From NCBI GenBank assembly GCA_017983635.1, contig JAGOBA010000013.1, positions 44,252 through 108,251 of the forward strand: DNA of 64,000 nt, read 5' to 3'. The stretch is from Alphaproteobacteria bacterium. GTDB taxonomy: Bacteria > Pseudomonadota > Alphaproteobacteria > Micropepsales > Micropepsaceae. Positions 33,201 to 41,492 of this stretch are shown here, one piece after another. Below the pieces are notes generated by a model. The model searched no databases and was not told the DNA's origin. It saw only the letters and a program-made list of their open reading frames with translations. Positions within the stretch are counted from its first letter, which is position 1; each line of letters begins with the position of its first letter. The translations under genes and the position numbers were made by a program.

Positions 33201-34895
33201 GGTATCCGCGCCTTGACCGTTGATCTCACCGTCGTTGACGAAGTTCCCGTAGACAACGCCGGCATTCATCAGAAAACCGGTTTCGCCCCCCTTGATCACG
33301 CCGCTCTGCGTGATCAAGATGTCCGCCGGCGCATCCTCCGCGCCCCAACTGTCGACGGTGATCGCAACGCCGTCGCCCGCACTGCCGTTGATCGTGCCGC
33401 TGTTGGTGAAAGCACCCGCCACATGCGCGAACGACAGAGAAACGCCGGTCCCTTCGCCGTCCAACATGCCGTCGTTCGTGAACGCGCCGTCGAACGTCTC
33501 GCCGCCCATCGCGACCGCTGTGGCGCCGCCGGTGATTGTTCCATTGTTGCCGAAGTCGCCCTCGAACGTCGTGCCCTGATAGGTGAAGCCGTTATGGGCG
33601 CCCGAAATCGTGCCGTGGTTCGCGACGTCGCCCGTCCATGCCGAACTCGCAAACACGCCGTCGCCCTCAAGCGCCGAGATGGTCGCACCGACGCCGTTGA
33701 GAAGTCCGTCCTCGAACGTCGCGCTCTCGATCCGGATGCCGTCATAGGCGCCGGCGATCAGGCCATCGTTCGCAATGCCACCGGAAAAGCTCTCCGTCAG
33801 GCTGGTGATCCAAACCGCGGGCCCATAGGTGCCATAGATCTCGCCGTTCACGCCGTTGAAGAGACCGCCTTCGACCGTCGCCGCCGTAAAGACAATGCCG
33901 ACGCCTTGATAGGGCGACCAGGCCTGCCACGTCTCGCTGTAGTCGCCACCGTCGCCGGGTGCCTGCGTGATCAACCCATCATTGTGCACGCCACCGCTGA
34001 ACCCGGCGCCGCCGATCGCGATGGAGGGACCATAGACGCTGCTGATCGTCCCGCCCGCATAGTTGAAGATGCCGCCGGAGAACACGACGCCCGACGGCGG
34101 CGCGCTGGCGCCATAGACCTCATCGTCGTCGCCATCCTCGCCACCGTCCTCACCGCCGTCTTCGCCACCATCGTCATCGGTGTAGATGTCGTAGCCCAAG
34201 CCGAAGTCGCCGATGACGATGCCGGCGAATCCGCCCTGAATGAGACCCGAATTCTGGATACCACCCGTCCATGCGGTGAAGCTGTCGGCGATGGAAACGC
34301 CGGCCTTCTCGCCCGTGATGACACCGGTCGCTTCGTTGATCAGCGCCCCCGACATCGTGCCGTAGCGCGCGACAACACCATAGTCCTCGCCCTTGATCAG
34401 ACCGCTGTTCACGATGCCGCCGGTCAACGCCGCCGCGTTGTACTCGACCTCGTAGTACTCTTGCTCGGCATAGCCCAGGCTGATGCCGCTGCCGTGCTTG
34501 GAGACAATCGACCCCGCATTGACGATGCCGCCCGTCACATCGGCGCCGTCGCCAAGTGTGAGCGCACCCAAGCCGTAGGTACCGCCCGCAATCGTACCGT
34601 TGTTGCGAAGCTGCCCGTCGATCAATCCGCCGTCGCCGATGAAAAAGCCCGGCTTGTCGGTCTCGGTGTAGTGAGATGTTGTTTTGCCGATCGTCGCGTT
34701 GTTGACGACGTCGCCGCCGATCGGCACCCGAACGCGCACGCATCTCTTGTAGCTGCTGATCGTCGTTGGGCTCGTCAGCGAAACGCAACCACCCTCGCCG
34801 CCGTCATGCGCCGACGCATTGGTCGCAAACGCGCCGCCCATCGCCAACACGGACGCACACGACAACAGCCGCGTTGCGACGCTCCAACGCGCCAT
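30261..34895 (-). CDS. Large autotransporter with repetitive passenger
   Basis: About 1544 residues (type V secretion). Signal peptide from M-A-R-W-S-V to T-N-A-S-A. The passenger, roughly 1100 residues, is a chain of more than twenty short repeats such as GGFANSGTISGE and FVNDGEINGQ, which predict a right-handed beta-helix. A Asp/Glu/Gly run (DDDGGEDGGEDGGEDGDDDE) around residue 240 may bind calcium. The C-terminal ~280 residues form the beta-barrel, ending in VSVGMRVTW with the terminal aromatic. The role is probably adhesion or surface structure; no protease triad was seen. The signal start is chosen at 34895; an upstream in-frame start at 34916 adds seven residues. Fragments of this gene's 3' end lie at 19495 and 24200. 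Confidence 0.92.
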   Translation of the reverse strand: MARWSVATRLLSCASVLAMGGAFATNASAHDGGEGGCVSLTSPTTISSYKRCVRVRVPIGGDVVNNATIGKTTSHYTETDKPGFFIGDGGLIDGQLRNNGTIAGGTYGLGALTLGDGADVTGGIVNAGSIVSKHGSGISLGYAEQEYYEVEYNAAALTGGIVNSGLIKGEDYGVVARYGTMSGALINEATGVITGEKAGVSIADSFTAWTGGIQNSGLIQGGFAGIVIGDFGLGYDIYTDDDGGEDGGEDGGEDGDDDEVYGASAPPSGVVFSGGIFNYAGGTISSVYGPSIAIGGAGFSGGVHNDGLITQAPGDGGDYSETWQAWSPYQGVGIVFTAATVEGGLFNGVNGEIYGTYGPAVWITSLTESFSGGIANDGLIAGAYDGIRIESATFEDGLLNGVGATISALEGDGVFASSAWTGDVANHGTISGAHNGFTYQGTTFEGDFGNNGTITGGATAVAMGGETFDGAFTNDGMLDGEGTGVSLSFAHVAGAFTNSGTINGSAGDGVAITVDSWGAEDAPADILITQSGVIKGGETGFLMNAGVVYGNFVNDGEINGQGADTGVHITADAFHGDFTNNGELDAPSTAVVLAIGAFDGAFKNTGAIEGGENGAALVLDTMTGGFANSGTISGESGHGVSVSVGSWGTGEARVAIINEADGHTSGGDIGFAIEAETLVGSVTNHGIVEGGTTGLWLAVDAFDAPFENVGEINGGVNGVVLIADSALGGFTNSGSIAGDEGNGVDIDAGSWGDGENPAAILNTADGTISGGNIGLEVEAETLVGAVTNNGLIEGGVTGASLQVETFDAPFANSGEIKGGSTGLVLAVGAAQGGFINSGTITGDENDGVEILAGAWGSAEAAADIVNTVDGVISGGVTGFYLEAETFYGDFINDGTISGGGNDTGLHIVAGSYVGDIVSNGALSAPSNALHLEIEDFDGQVINTGTITAENAGGTAALFAIGNGATFTNRDGGLIIGDLRFSGDAVYHFVGEDGGVEGDLIGEGDDDTITVQNGTQHFVDGTASNFASFTVGDGGAVLMGARQEGGGSPGAYAFANVGALNVQNGGTLYIDNSTTLNVGSYTQEAGGVVEFFLRAPGGSGFSNLSGSVTAGEGDYGRILVSGAATLNGTVAGFLDPAFANANPDLQEVRYEDVIVADGGIFGDFSTIGLIADSSLFELNQIIDGNTVDMQVTRTSLADLGDLSGIIVNTGGPFDAMVSDRSNGIGSGSCALAGEGSCFNRFAANEPGATQVMTDAPPVDPFAWLRTGVRKVGETAAWGRAIGAWGKTNGDAKSAGSKFDLYGAIVGVDYVFETDLMAGLAAQWTTTDIDFRGRDDNAGVENFELGAYMSYGDTRLYLNANASVIWHEIEVNRFSLAGAAQGQYNGTTLSAFAEAGKIFESEEGLRIGPFFSLSYSHLDTNAYSETGTGALLDVQGSTLDSLKSAIGVRLGLPVQLDSGRKLVPEARLGWTHEFADNQASFLATVQGQAQPPSVIKGEKFGRDSALVGVGLTAPLSDRAAVFVDYDATLNPDITTHTVSVGMRVTW

Positions 34896-35181
34896 TGCGA
34901 GAATCTCCCAGGTCACCCCGCCCTTTTTTTCCAGGGCTCATCCACTGGCACGCTATCGATTGTGCCTGCCACTCACCAGCCGATTGTGAGAAAGAGCCAA
35001 AGTTGCAACCGGCGGCGGCATTCCCCTGGCCCGACATAGTGAGTGCACGTGGTGAACGCCGCGCGTAGTCTCGCGTAAGAAGGCGGACCCGCGATCGCGG
35101 ACAGCTTCATCCCGTTCGCCTTTCGCCTTACGAAAGGGCCGTTTTCCGTCATTCGCAAGCTCGTGTTATACCCGGGACACC
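34896..35181. other. Divergent promoter region between autotransporter and PAP2 genes
   Basis: No gene. Near the right end GTTATAC at about 35165-35171 could be a -10 element for the PAP2 gene. A poly-T/poly-C stretch (near 34920-34930) lies just upstream of the autotransporter start. No palindromic operator was noticed. Confidence 0.4.
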
Positions 35182-36060
35182 ATGGAAACATTTCTGCACG
35201 ACATCTCTTGGGTCTTGCCCCTGCGCTCGGACCTGAACACCCAGATCTTCAACGCCTTCACCCTGCTCGGCTACACGGAGTTTTTCCTTGTCATGCTGCC
35301 GCTGGGTTACTGGCTTTGGGATAAGCCGATGTTCACCCGGCTCGCCATCCTGGTTGGCATTGTCGGGCTCTCGAACTCGTTCCTGAAAGACCTGTTCGAA
35401 GATTCCCGTCCGCCTCTCGCCCTCGCGCTCGATGGCCGGGTCGGCGATTCGTTCGGCTTCCCCTCCGGCCACGCGCAGATCGCGGTCGCGATGTGGCTCT
35501 GGCTTGCATATGAGATCAAACGGTCGTGGGCTTGGGTCATCGCGATCGTCATCGCCGCGGGCGTCTGTTTCTCGCGCCTTTATCTGGGCGTACATGATGT
35601 GGAAGACGTACTCGGCGGCGCTTTGCTGGGCTTAGCCTGCATCGTCATCTTCCGCGGCTTCCTCAGCGACGCTGCATGGGCAAACGCGACCCCGCTTATC
35701 CACCTAGCCGCGATCGCGGCGCTAGTGCCACTCGTCATGTTCGCTTGGCCGAGAGATCCGGTGCCGGCCGCCATGTATGCACTCATTGGGTTCTTGCTGT
35801 TCTGGTTCGCAGGCGCGCTGCTGGAGCGCAACATCATCGGCTCTCGCCGCCACGAAAACTGGCTCGTCGCAGGGCTGGCGGCCATTGTCGGCGTTGCCGT
35901 GTTGTTTGGCCTCATGAAGGTCGCGGGCGATCAGCTGGCCGCCGCCGGACTGGACAAGCAGGTCGCGCTCGTGGCGCAACTTTCACTCGTCTCGTTCTAC
36001 GTTACGTTCATCGCCCCGGCGCTCTTCCGCCTTTTGCGCGTCGCGGGGCCCGCAGGCTGA
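35182..36060 (+). CDS. PAP2-family membrane phosphatase
   Basis: A 292-residue integral membrane protein. The three phosphatase signatures are complete: K-x6-R-P at 69-77 (KDLFEDSRP), PSGH at 94-97, and SR-x5-H-x3-D at 131-142 (SRLYLGVHDVED). PAP2 enzymes remove phosphate from lipids such as phosphatidic acid or undecaprenyl diphosphate. Here the C-terminal extension adds four more helices, like the fused form found in many alphaproteobacteria. ATG after a weak ribosome binding site. It stands as a single gene. Confidence 0.92.
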   Translation: METFLHDISWVLPLRSDLNTQIFNAFTLLGYTEFFLVMLPLGYWLWDKPMFTRLAILVGIVGLSNSFLKDLFEDSRPPLALALDGRVGDSFGFPSGHAQIAVAMWLWLAYEIKRSWAWVIAIVIAAGVCFSRLYLGVHDVEDVLGGALLGLACIVIFRGFLSDAAWANATPLIHLAAIAALVPLVMFAWPRDPVPAAMYALIGFLLFWFAGALLERNIIGSRRHENWLVAGLAAIVGVAVLFGLMKVAGDQLAAAGLDKQVALVAQLSLVSFYVTFIAPALFRLLRVAGPAG

Positions 36061-36335
36061 GTCTTTCGCATCACACTCCGCAGACCTGTCACGCAACGTT
36101 CACCCATGTGAGCCCCGAAGCGAGTACGCTCACTTCAGTTGCGTGATTCGCCGAAGGAGTCACACTGCCAAGTGCCCAATGCGCGTCCGACCCGGACCCA
36201 TCGCAGGCCCAGCGCTCTCCAACGCGCAGGCGCCAAGGCACCGACACCGCCGCGCACGCAAATCTCTCGCCTTTTGTGTGGTTTGGACGAACGCGCACCC
36301 GCGCGCGCGTCCGCGTTCGAGGGGAGTAAGCAGCT

Positions 36336-37094
36336 ATGGGTAAGAGAGCTAGCCGCAAACGCATGCGTGACGACTATCAAGAACACTCCAAAGTCCGCGC
36401 CTTATTTCCGGCCGGGAACGGTTGGTCGCCACTGGCGCGAGACCGCGAGCGCGGCGACAACCCAGAGCGCGGCTATACCCGCCACGTAAGGCCCTGCTCC
36501 GACAATCAGCGCCGGCTGATGGAGTCGATCGACAAGCGAAACTTGGTCGTGGCCGTCGGCCCTGCCGGCACCGGGAAAACCTTCCTCGCCATCGCCAAAG
36601 CCGTCGAAGCGCTCGAAGCCGGCAAGACCACGAAGATCATTCTCTCCCGCCCCGCCATCGAAGCGGGCGAGAGCTTGGGCTTCCTGCCAGGCGCGCTTGA
36701 AGACAAGCTCGCACCGTATCTGCGCCCGCTCTACGACGCGCTGTCGGACCGGATCGGCGGCAAGCGGTTGAAGGCGTATTTGGCGGAGGGCGTCATCGAA
36801 ATCGCGCCGGTCGCCTATATGCGCGGCCGCACGCTGAACAACGCCTTCATTGTCATCGACGAAGCGCAGAACTGCACCTACGGGCAGCTGAAGATGCTGC
36901 TCACGCGGCTGGGCTGGCATTCGACGATGGTCATGACGGGCGATCCCGATCAGACGGATCTACTGCCGGGGATGAGCGGCCTTGGCCAGGTCGCCGACCG
37001 CCTCGCGACGCTCGACGACATTGCGGTGATCAGACTGGAAGACCGCGACATCGTCCGCCACCCGCTGGTGGCCGCGATGCTGACGGTGCTTTAG
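36336..37094 (+). CDS. phoH: PhoH-like ATPase
   Basis: A 252-residue protein of the PhoH/PhoL family. Walker A GPAGTGKT is at 75-82, Walker B is FIVIDEAQNC, and the typical SRPAIEAGE-LGFLPG and MTGDPDQTDL motifs are present. PhoH proteins are ATP-dependent and are linked to RNA metabolism and phosphate starvation. It is at the short end of the family, which lacks the N-terminal PIN or KH domain of larger relatives. The ATG follows GAGGGGAGTAAG. It overlaps the end of the convergent small membrane gene by four bases. Confidence 0.9.
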   Translation: MGKRASRKRMRDDYQEHSKVRALFPAGNGWSPLARDRERGDNPERGYTRHVRPCSDNQRRLMESIDKRNLVVAVGPAGTGKTFLAIAKAVEALEAGKTTKIILSRPAIEAGESLGFLPGALEDKLAPYLRPLYDALSDRIGGKRLKAYLAEGVIEIAPVAYMRGRTLNNAFIVIDEAQNCTYGQLKMLLTRLGWHSTMVMTGDPDQTDLLPGMSGLGQVADRLATLDDIAVIRLEDRDIVRHPLVAAMLTVL

Positions 37095-37381
37095 GCGGAG
37101 ACCAAGACCTGCAGCGTGACGACAGCACCCAGCGCCAAGCACACGAAGTAAGCCGCAAACGAAGAGCGGCTGCGCCACGAGCGCGGCCGCGTGAACATCG
37201 CCGACGCAGCTTCCGCGAAGCTCATTTGCTCGCGCGCGATCAGCTGCTGGCCGGTGAACAGGATCACGATCGCCGTCGCAATGAAGAACGCGTCGCCCGG
37301 CGCAATGCGACCGAGCTCAAAGAGCGCGATCACCGCCGCCATAAGCCCCACGATCAAAACGTTCAAAATCCGGTTGAGCAC
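37091..37381 (-). CDS. Small membrane protein
   Basis: Ninety-six residues with two hydrophobic segments (ILNVLIVGLMAAVIALFEL and AFFIATAIVILFTG) and a third near the C-terminus (FAAYFVCLALGAVVTLQVLV). The central loop is basic (TRPRSWRSRSS). No family is recognised. It is convergent with phoH and overlaps it by 4 bp. Confidence 0.7.
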   Translation of the reverse strand: MLNRILNVLIVGLMAAVIALFELGRIAPGDAFFIATAIVILFTGQQLIAREQMSFAEAASAMFTRPRSWRSRSSFAAYFVCLALGAVVTLQVLVSA

Positions 37382-37489
37382 GACGCCCTCTCACTTTCAC
37401 GAAGCATGCTGCACGTGCGAGATGAGATAAGGCTTTCAAACAAGCGTTTCAAGACAAACGTGACGCCAGTGTCACCAATTTGTGAACGG

Positions 37490-37804
37490 CTAGCCCAAGA
37501 AAACAGCCAAAATGGCGTACCCAAGGACAAACGACCACAGCAGCCCAAGCCCAAAGCAGCCTGCCGTATAGGCCGCCGGCCAATCGCCTACCTGCAGCGA
37601 CCGGTTCGCGGCCCGCACCAAGATATGCGGACCGGCGAGCAACAACATCGCAACGACCGCAAGCCGCTGCGTGTCTGACGTGACCTGCATCGCCAACAGC
37701 GACTGCCCGTTTGTGACCATCATCTGGAACACGTTTGAAAAGACGCCCGACACCGCAAAGCCGATGACGAGGCCGAATATGAGTGTCTGAACCGGATCGA
37801 GCAT
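37490..37804 (-). CDS. Small membrane protein
   Basis: One hundred four residues with three to four helices (TLIFGLVIGFAVSGVFSNVF, LAVVAMLLLAGPHILVRA, GCFGLGLLWSFVLGYAILAVFLG). It resembles short conserved membrane proteins of alphaproteobacteria of unknown role. Upstream, the 280 bp to the next plus-strand start show no gene. Confidence 0.65.
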   Translation of the reverse strand: MLDPVQTLIFGLVIGFAVSGVFSNVFQMMVTNGQSLLAMQVTSDTQRLAVVAMLLLAGPHILVRAANRSLQVGDWPAAYTAGCFGLGLLWSFVLGYAILAVFLG

Positions 37805-38084
37805 GAGGGGCGTGCCTTTGTTGGTAACCCAAACTCAGCACGCCGCATGCCAGCGGATTTCCGCCACTTTCCGGCATCCAGGCCAGGACAATGTGCCGGT
37901 TTGCGACAAGAAATCGTGCCTGCATAGAACGGACCCTATTGCGGCGCAGCGTCCCGCGCGGCAGGGTCTTGGTCCAAAGGCGGCGGCCAGCAACTGTGGC
38001 CGCCAGACCACAACGTCCGACAGGAGAGCGACACCCGCCACGGATTCCAAGATTTCGGAAACCAGTCGGGGCGATAGTGCGGTC

Positions 38085-38828
38085 ATGAAAATTGACCAAA
38101 GAGATGCCGACGCAGCATTGGGTGGGGGCGAAGTCCACGCCCACTCCAGCTGGATGCTGCCCGCAATCATCCTCATCCTCGCCGGCATTATCGGCGCCGG
38201 CGTCTTCGTCGTCTTGACCGGTCCGACTGTTGAGGACCTGCAAGGCAACACCACATGGCCGACCTCCTCGGCCGCGACCTCCGACATCCGCATCGACGGC
38301 GCGCTATTTCGGGTACCCGCGAACTATACGAAGCTGCGCCGCTCGCGCAGCGACGGCGACCAAGACGATGTCCCGATGTATGCGCTACTGCCGAACCTGA
38401 CGCCCTGGACCTCGGCCGACGCGGACAAATTCGCGAGCAACACGCCAGACGCCGGTGTCGTGCACTTCACGCTCGCCGTCGATCGCGCGCCGCTGACCTA
38501 TCAGAAGAAGTTCGAACGCGGCATCAAACCGCTCGCCGAAAATCCCGAGGGCGAGCCGGGCCCGTTCGGCCTGACACAATACAAATTCGGCCCGGGCTCA
38601 GGCTACGAGAACACGGAGTGGTACACCGCAACGCTGGAAGACGCTTCGCTGCTCGTCATGCGCTGCGACCCCTCGCCGAACCCGAGTTTCGGCTCCAGCT
38701 GCATGCGCGTTACACGCCTGAAGGACAATGTAGGCCTGACCTACAAATTCAAGCGCGCGCATCTTGCGGACTGGAAGCGCATCGACGCCGGCATCATGGC
38801 GCTGATCAACCGCTTCCGTCCGAAATAG
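38085..38828 (+). CDS. Membrane-anchored protein of unknown function
   Basis: A 247-residue protein with an N-terminal cytosolic part and one helix (SSWMLPAIILILAGIIGAGVFVVL), followed by a periplasmic domain with DIRIDGALFRVPANYTKLRR and two cysteines (MRCDPSPNPSFGSSCMRV). No named family or catalytic motif is seen. The ATG at 38085 is preferred since residues upstream in frame read as non-coding. It is convergent with the DUF3126 gene three bases on. Confidence 0.7.
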   Translation: MKIDQRDADAALGGGEVHAHSSWMLPAIILILAGIIGAGVFVVLTGPTVEDLQGNTTWPTSSAATSDIRIDGALFRVPANYTKLRRSRSDGDQDDVPMYALLPNLTPWTSADADKFASNTPDAGVVHFTLAVDRAPLTYQKKFERGIKPLAENPEGEPGPFGLTQYKFGPGSGYENTEWYTATLEDASLLVMRCDPSPNPSFGSSCMRVTRLKDNVGLTYKFKRAHLADWKRIDAGIMALINRFRPK

Positions 38829-38831
38829 AGC

Positions 38832-39068
38832 TTACGGTTTCTTCAGCACTGCAGAGGCCGGCGGCAGATCCATCTCCAGGATCGCCATCTCGAAGTGATA
38901 CGTTGTCTCGCCGTCTTCGGTGTCTTTGAAGATGACGCCGATGAACTCGTCCCCCACCATCACTTCGACGGAGTCTTTCTTGTTCGGGCGCGCTTCGATG
39001 CGGATCGTGTCCAGGCGGAACAACGACCGCAGATATTTTTCGACGCGCAGGATTTCTGTCTTATCCAC
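38832..39068 (-). CDS. DUF3126 family protein
   Basis: Seventy-eight residues closely following the DUF3126 pattern of alphaproteobacteria: VEKYLRSLFRLDTIRIEARPNKKDSVEVMV, then GDEFIGVIFKDTEDGETTYHF and EMAILEMDLP. It is cytosolic, role not known. The family is almost confined to Alphaproteobacteria, which helps place the organism. Confidence 0.9.
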   Translation of the reverse strand: MDKTEILRVEKYLRSLFRLDTIRIEARPNKKDSVEVMVGDEFIGVIFKDTEDGETTYHFEMAILEMDLPPASAVLKKP

Positions 39069-39102
39069 TGGTGCTCAATCTCCAATCGGCGTTGGATAGA
39101 GC

Positions 39103-39888
39103 TTAATCTTCGACCAGATAGCCCTGCAACCACAAGCGCCCGGATATTTCGTCCCCAGGCTTCGGCCGGTAGCCCGCCGGCAACACGTGCTCCGCGGCAT
39201 ATAGCGCGACATCGACCATGCTTCGCCCGCTCCGGGCAACCGTCGCCCGCATCCGGTACACCGTCCCGCTCTCGAGCCGCATCGGATAGACGTGCTGTAC
39301 CGTCGCGCGGAACTCGTAATCGTCGCTGGCGCCGGTGCGCGCAGGCTTAAGCACATCGGTCGGCGCGATCATGTCGCCGCCCTGCACGACCTTGAGTCCG
39401 AACGGCCTCAGGGAATAGGCAAAGGCGGACAGCGCGAACTGATAGCTCTCGCCTACCTGATAGTCGCTGCCATTCTTGAAGAACAACGGATCGAAGAACG
39501 AAATTTCCGCTCCGTCTTCGGTGCGCCCGCGAATTTGTCCTTCGGCGCCCGAGCCGCTCGACGCGACGTGATCGATCTTCACCGGATGCGTGATCGCGCC
39601 CGCCGCAAACGGAAACGCCGAGAGCACGCAGCCGGACGATGTCTCGCGCTCCGTCAACAACAACACCATGTGCCGCACGTCGCCGTCGCCTTCCGCCATC
39701 GCGGTCAACGTATCGGCTTGCGCACCATTGGGCATCGCACGCGCTTCGGGCAATTCGACTTGCGCAATGATCGTCGATCTGGCGACGACGCTCTTGATGC
39801 GCGCGCGAATAGCCTCCGGCGCATCGGGATACAATGAAGCCCAATGCGTCGCATGCGCGTCGATTACGGCACCGGCTTTTTCAATCAT
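39103..39888 (-). CDS. Hypothetical protein
   Basis: About 261 residues from the Met at 39888 (M-I-E-K-A-G-A-V-I-D); a start 18 bases further out is possible. It contains beta-rich segments (GQIRGRTEDGAEISFFDPLFF, YEFRATVQHVYPMRL, DEISGRLWLQGYLVED) and no signal peptide or membrane helix. The last segment (PGDEISGRLWLQGYL) recalls bacterial immunity or DUF3592-like beta proteins, but I do not recognise the family. Divergent to the oxidase gene across 87 bp. Confidence 0.6.
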   Translation of the reverse strand: MIEKAGAVIDAHATHWASLYPDAPEAIRARIKSVVARSTIIAQVELPEARAMPNGAQADTLTAMAEGDGDVRHMVLLLTERETSSGCVLSAFPFAAGAITHPVKIDHVASSGSGAEGQIRGRTEDGAEISFFDPLFFKNGSDYQVGESYQFALSAFAYSLRPFGLKVVQGGDMIAPTDVLKPARTGASDDYEFRATVQHVYPMRLESGTVYRMRATVARSGRSMVDVALYAAEHVLPAGYRPKPGDEISGRLWLQGYLVED

Positions 39889-39975
39889 CGGATTGCGACT
39901 ACGCACACTTCTTGTAGGCTTGGCAAGACCAGAGCCCCCTCTTGCTGCTTCGGCAAAACCTGTTCTGAAAGAATC

Positions 39976-41256
39976 ATGACTGCTTCGCGAACCGACTCAT
40001 ATTACAGCGCCACCGCGATCGGGCAACGTGCGCGCCCGCAACTCGCGGGCTCGCATCAAGCCGACGTTTGCGTAATAGGTGCCGGCTACACGGGCCTTTC
40101 CTGTGCGCTGCATCTCGCAAAGGCCGGATTGAAAGTGATTGTGCTGGAAGCCGAAACCGCGGGCTTCGGCGCGTCCGGTCGCAACGGCGGTCAAGTCATT
40201 ACCGGTCAGCGCGTCGATCAAGTGGAGCTTGAGAAACGCTACGGCGATGCGCACGCGCGAAGCCTTTGGGAACTTGCGCTTGAAGCAAGAGCCCTCGTCC
40301 GCGCCATCATCGCAACGAACGCAATCGCTTGCGATGAAAAGCCCGGTCACTTGACGGCGGCGATAAGAGACAGCCACGCCCGCGAGTTGGAAGATTACGT
40401 CGAACATCTAGCGAAGCGCTACAGCTATTCGACGGCAAAGTATGTGCCGCCGCAGGAGATCGAAAGCTACGTCGCCTGTCGAAACTACAAGGGCGGCATG
40501 TTCGACGCGGGCAGCTTTCATCTCCACCCGCTCAACTACGCGCTGGGCCTCGCGCGCGCAGCCGAGACGGCGGGCGCGACAATCTTCGAGAATTCTGCGG
40601 TTCTGAGCATGAACACCGGCGGCACCCTCGAGCTCAAGACCGCGCACGGCGCGGTGTCGGCGAAGTTTGCAGTCTATGGTTGCAACGCCTATCTGGGCCA
40701 ATTGAGCGCCGAGCTCGCGCGCACGATTATGCCGATCTCGAACTACATCGCCACGACCGAACCGCTCGGCGACGAACGAGCTCGCGCGCTGATCCCTTCG
40801 GGCGCGGCCATCGCCGACACCAAGTTCGTGCTCGACTACTATCGCATGACCGCCGATGGCCGCTTGTTGTTCGGTGGCGGTGAAACCTATGGCGGGCACG
40901 ACGTCGACAACGTCGCCGCGATCGTGCGTCCGCATATTCTGCGCGTCTTCCCGCAGCTTGGCGACGTGAAGATCGACCACGCCTGGGGCGGACGATTGGC
41001 GATAACGATGCCGCGCCTGCCGCACCTCGGCCGGCTCGCACCGAACCTCTACTTCGCGCAAGGTTACTCCGGCCAAGGTGTCGCGATCGCAACACTGGCC
41101 GGAAAGTTGATCGCCGAAGCCATCACCGGCCAGGCGGAGCGCTTCGACGTCTACGAGCGGCTGAAAATCCCAAAGCTCCCGGGCGGCGCGCTGTTTCGCA
41201 AGCCTCTGTTGGCGCTGGCGCTCACCTGGTACGCGCTACGCGACCGGTTGGGTTAA
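39976..41256 (+). CDS. puuB: FAD-dependent amine oxidase, gamma-glutamylputrescine oxidase-like
   Basis: A 426-residue DAO-family flavoprotein. The N-terminal dinucleotide fold is VCVIGAGYTGLSCALHLAKAG followed by ASGRNGGQ, and the C-terminal GYSGQGVAIATLAGKL closes the FAD site. Its opening with S-Y-Y-S-A-T and the order of motifs match PuuB/OrdL-type oxidases that oxidise gamma-glutamylputrescine or similar amines to aldehydes. None of the other puu genes is nearby, so the substrate is uncertain. The gene ends 81 bp before the tiny ORF at 41337. Confidence 0.85.
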   Translation: MTASRTDSYYSATAIGQRARPQLAGSHQADVCVIGAGYTGLSCALHLAKAGLKVIVLEAETAGFGASGRNGGQVITGQRVDQVELEKRYGDAHARSLWELALEARALVRAIIATNAIACDEKPGHLTAAIRDSHARELEDYVEHLAKRYSYSTAKYVPPQEIESYVACRNYKGGMFDAGSFHLHPLNYALGLARAAETAGATIFENSAVLSMNTGGTLELKTAHGAVSAKFAVYGCNAYLGQLSAELARTIMPISNYIATTEPLGDERARALIPSGAAIADTKFVLDYYRMTADGRLLFGGGETYGGHDVDNVAAIVRPHILRVFPQLGDVKIDHAWGGRLAITMPRLPHLGRLAPNLYFAQGYSGQGVAIATLAGKLIAEAITGQAERFDVYERLKIPKLPGGALFRKPLLALALTWYALRDRLG

Positions 41257-41322
41257 TCGAAAAAATCTCTCGACGAGACTCAAAAGACATGTGAATCTGA
41301 GCTCCTGTTTGTCCATCAACGA

Positions 41323-41334
41323 AGGGAGGTGATC
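41323..41334 (+). promoter_or_regulatory. Extended Shine-Dalgarno sequence
   Basis: AGGGAGGTGATC and the following C are complementary to the anti-Shine-Dalgarno end of 16S rRNA over about 11-12 continuous bases (16S 3' end ...GGATCACCTCCTT). Extension of this length is far beyond the usual five to seven bases and sits two to three bases from the ATG at 41337. Confidence 0.8.
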
Positions 41335-41336
41335 CG

Positions 41337-41414
41337 ATGTCGAGTGGGATTTTGGCGCTAATGAGGAGCCTGAAAGTCACGCGGACGCTGGAGCAACCTC
41401 TAGGGACCACCTGA
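41337..41414 (+). CDS. 25-residue small ORF behind an extended Shine-Dalgarno
   Basis: ATG at 41337, peptide M-S-S-G-I-L-A-L-M-R-S-L-K-V-T-R-T-L-E-Q and then P-L-G-T-T, stop at 41412-41414. The amphipathic first half may form a short helix. No family is recognised, and the peptide could simply be a leader or a decoy for ribosomes. The transcript would end at the terminator at 41460, giving an RNA of about 150-200 bases. A structural or regulatory RNA is the alternative. Confidence 0.6.
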   Translation: MSSGILALMRSLKVTRTLEQPLGTT

Positions 41415-41459
41415 TTCTCCGATCGAAAGATCCGGGCTCACAATCACAGCCCATCTCAC

Positions 41460-41492
41460 GGAAAGGGCCGCTCAGCCGAGCGGCCCTTTTTT
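41460..41492 (+). terminator. Rho-independent terminator
   Basis: GGGCCGCTC-AGCC-GAGCGGCCC stem with A3 before and T6 after on the plus strand. It also overlaps the last codons of the convergent gene (41472), where the T-run encodes lysines. The strong plus-strand T-run means transcription arrives from the puuB/small-ORF side. Confidence 0.85.

Noticed and set aside
31900..34700. Repeats in the autotransporter gene as a CRISPR or satellite
   Set aside because: They are in frame, vary at third positions and encode beta-helix repeats.
32106..35039. Very long plus-strand frame of about 977 codons
   Set aside because: It is the antisense of the autotransporter, whose signal peptide, repeats and barrel end are unmistakable. 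The plus frame is Arg/Ala/Asp-rich without any domain.
35182..37094. PAP2 and phoH as a phosphate operon
   Set aside because: 275 bp separate them with no shared signal and no Pho-box that I could recognise.
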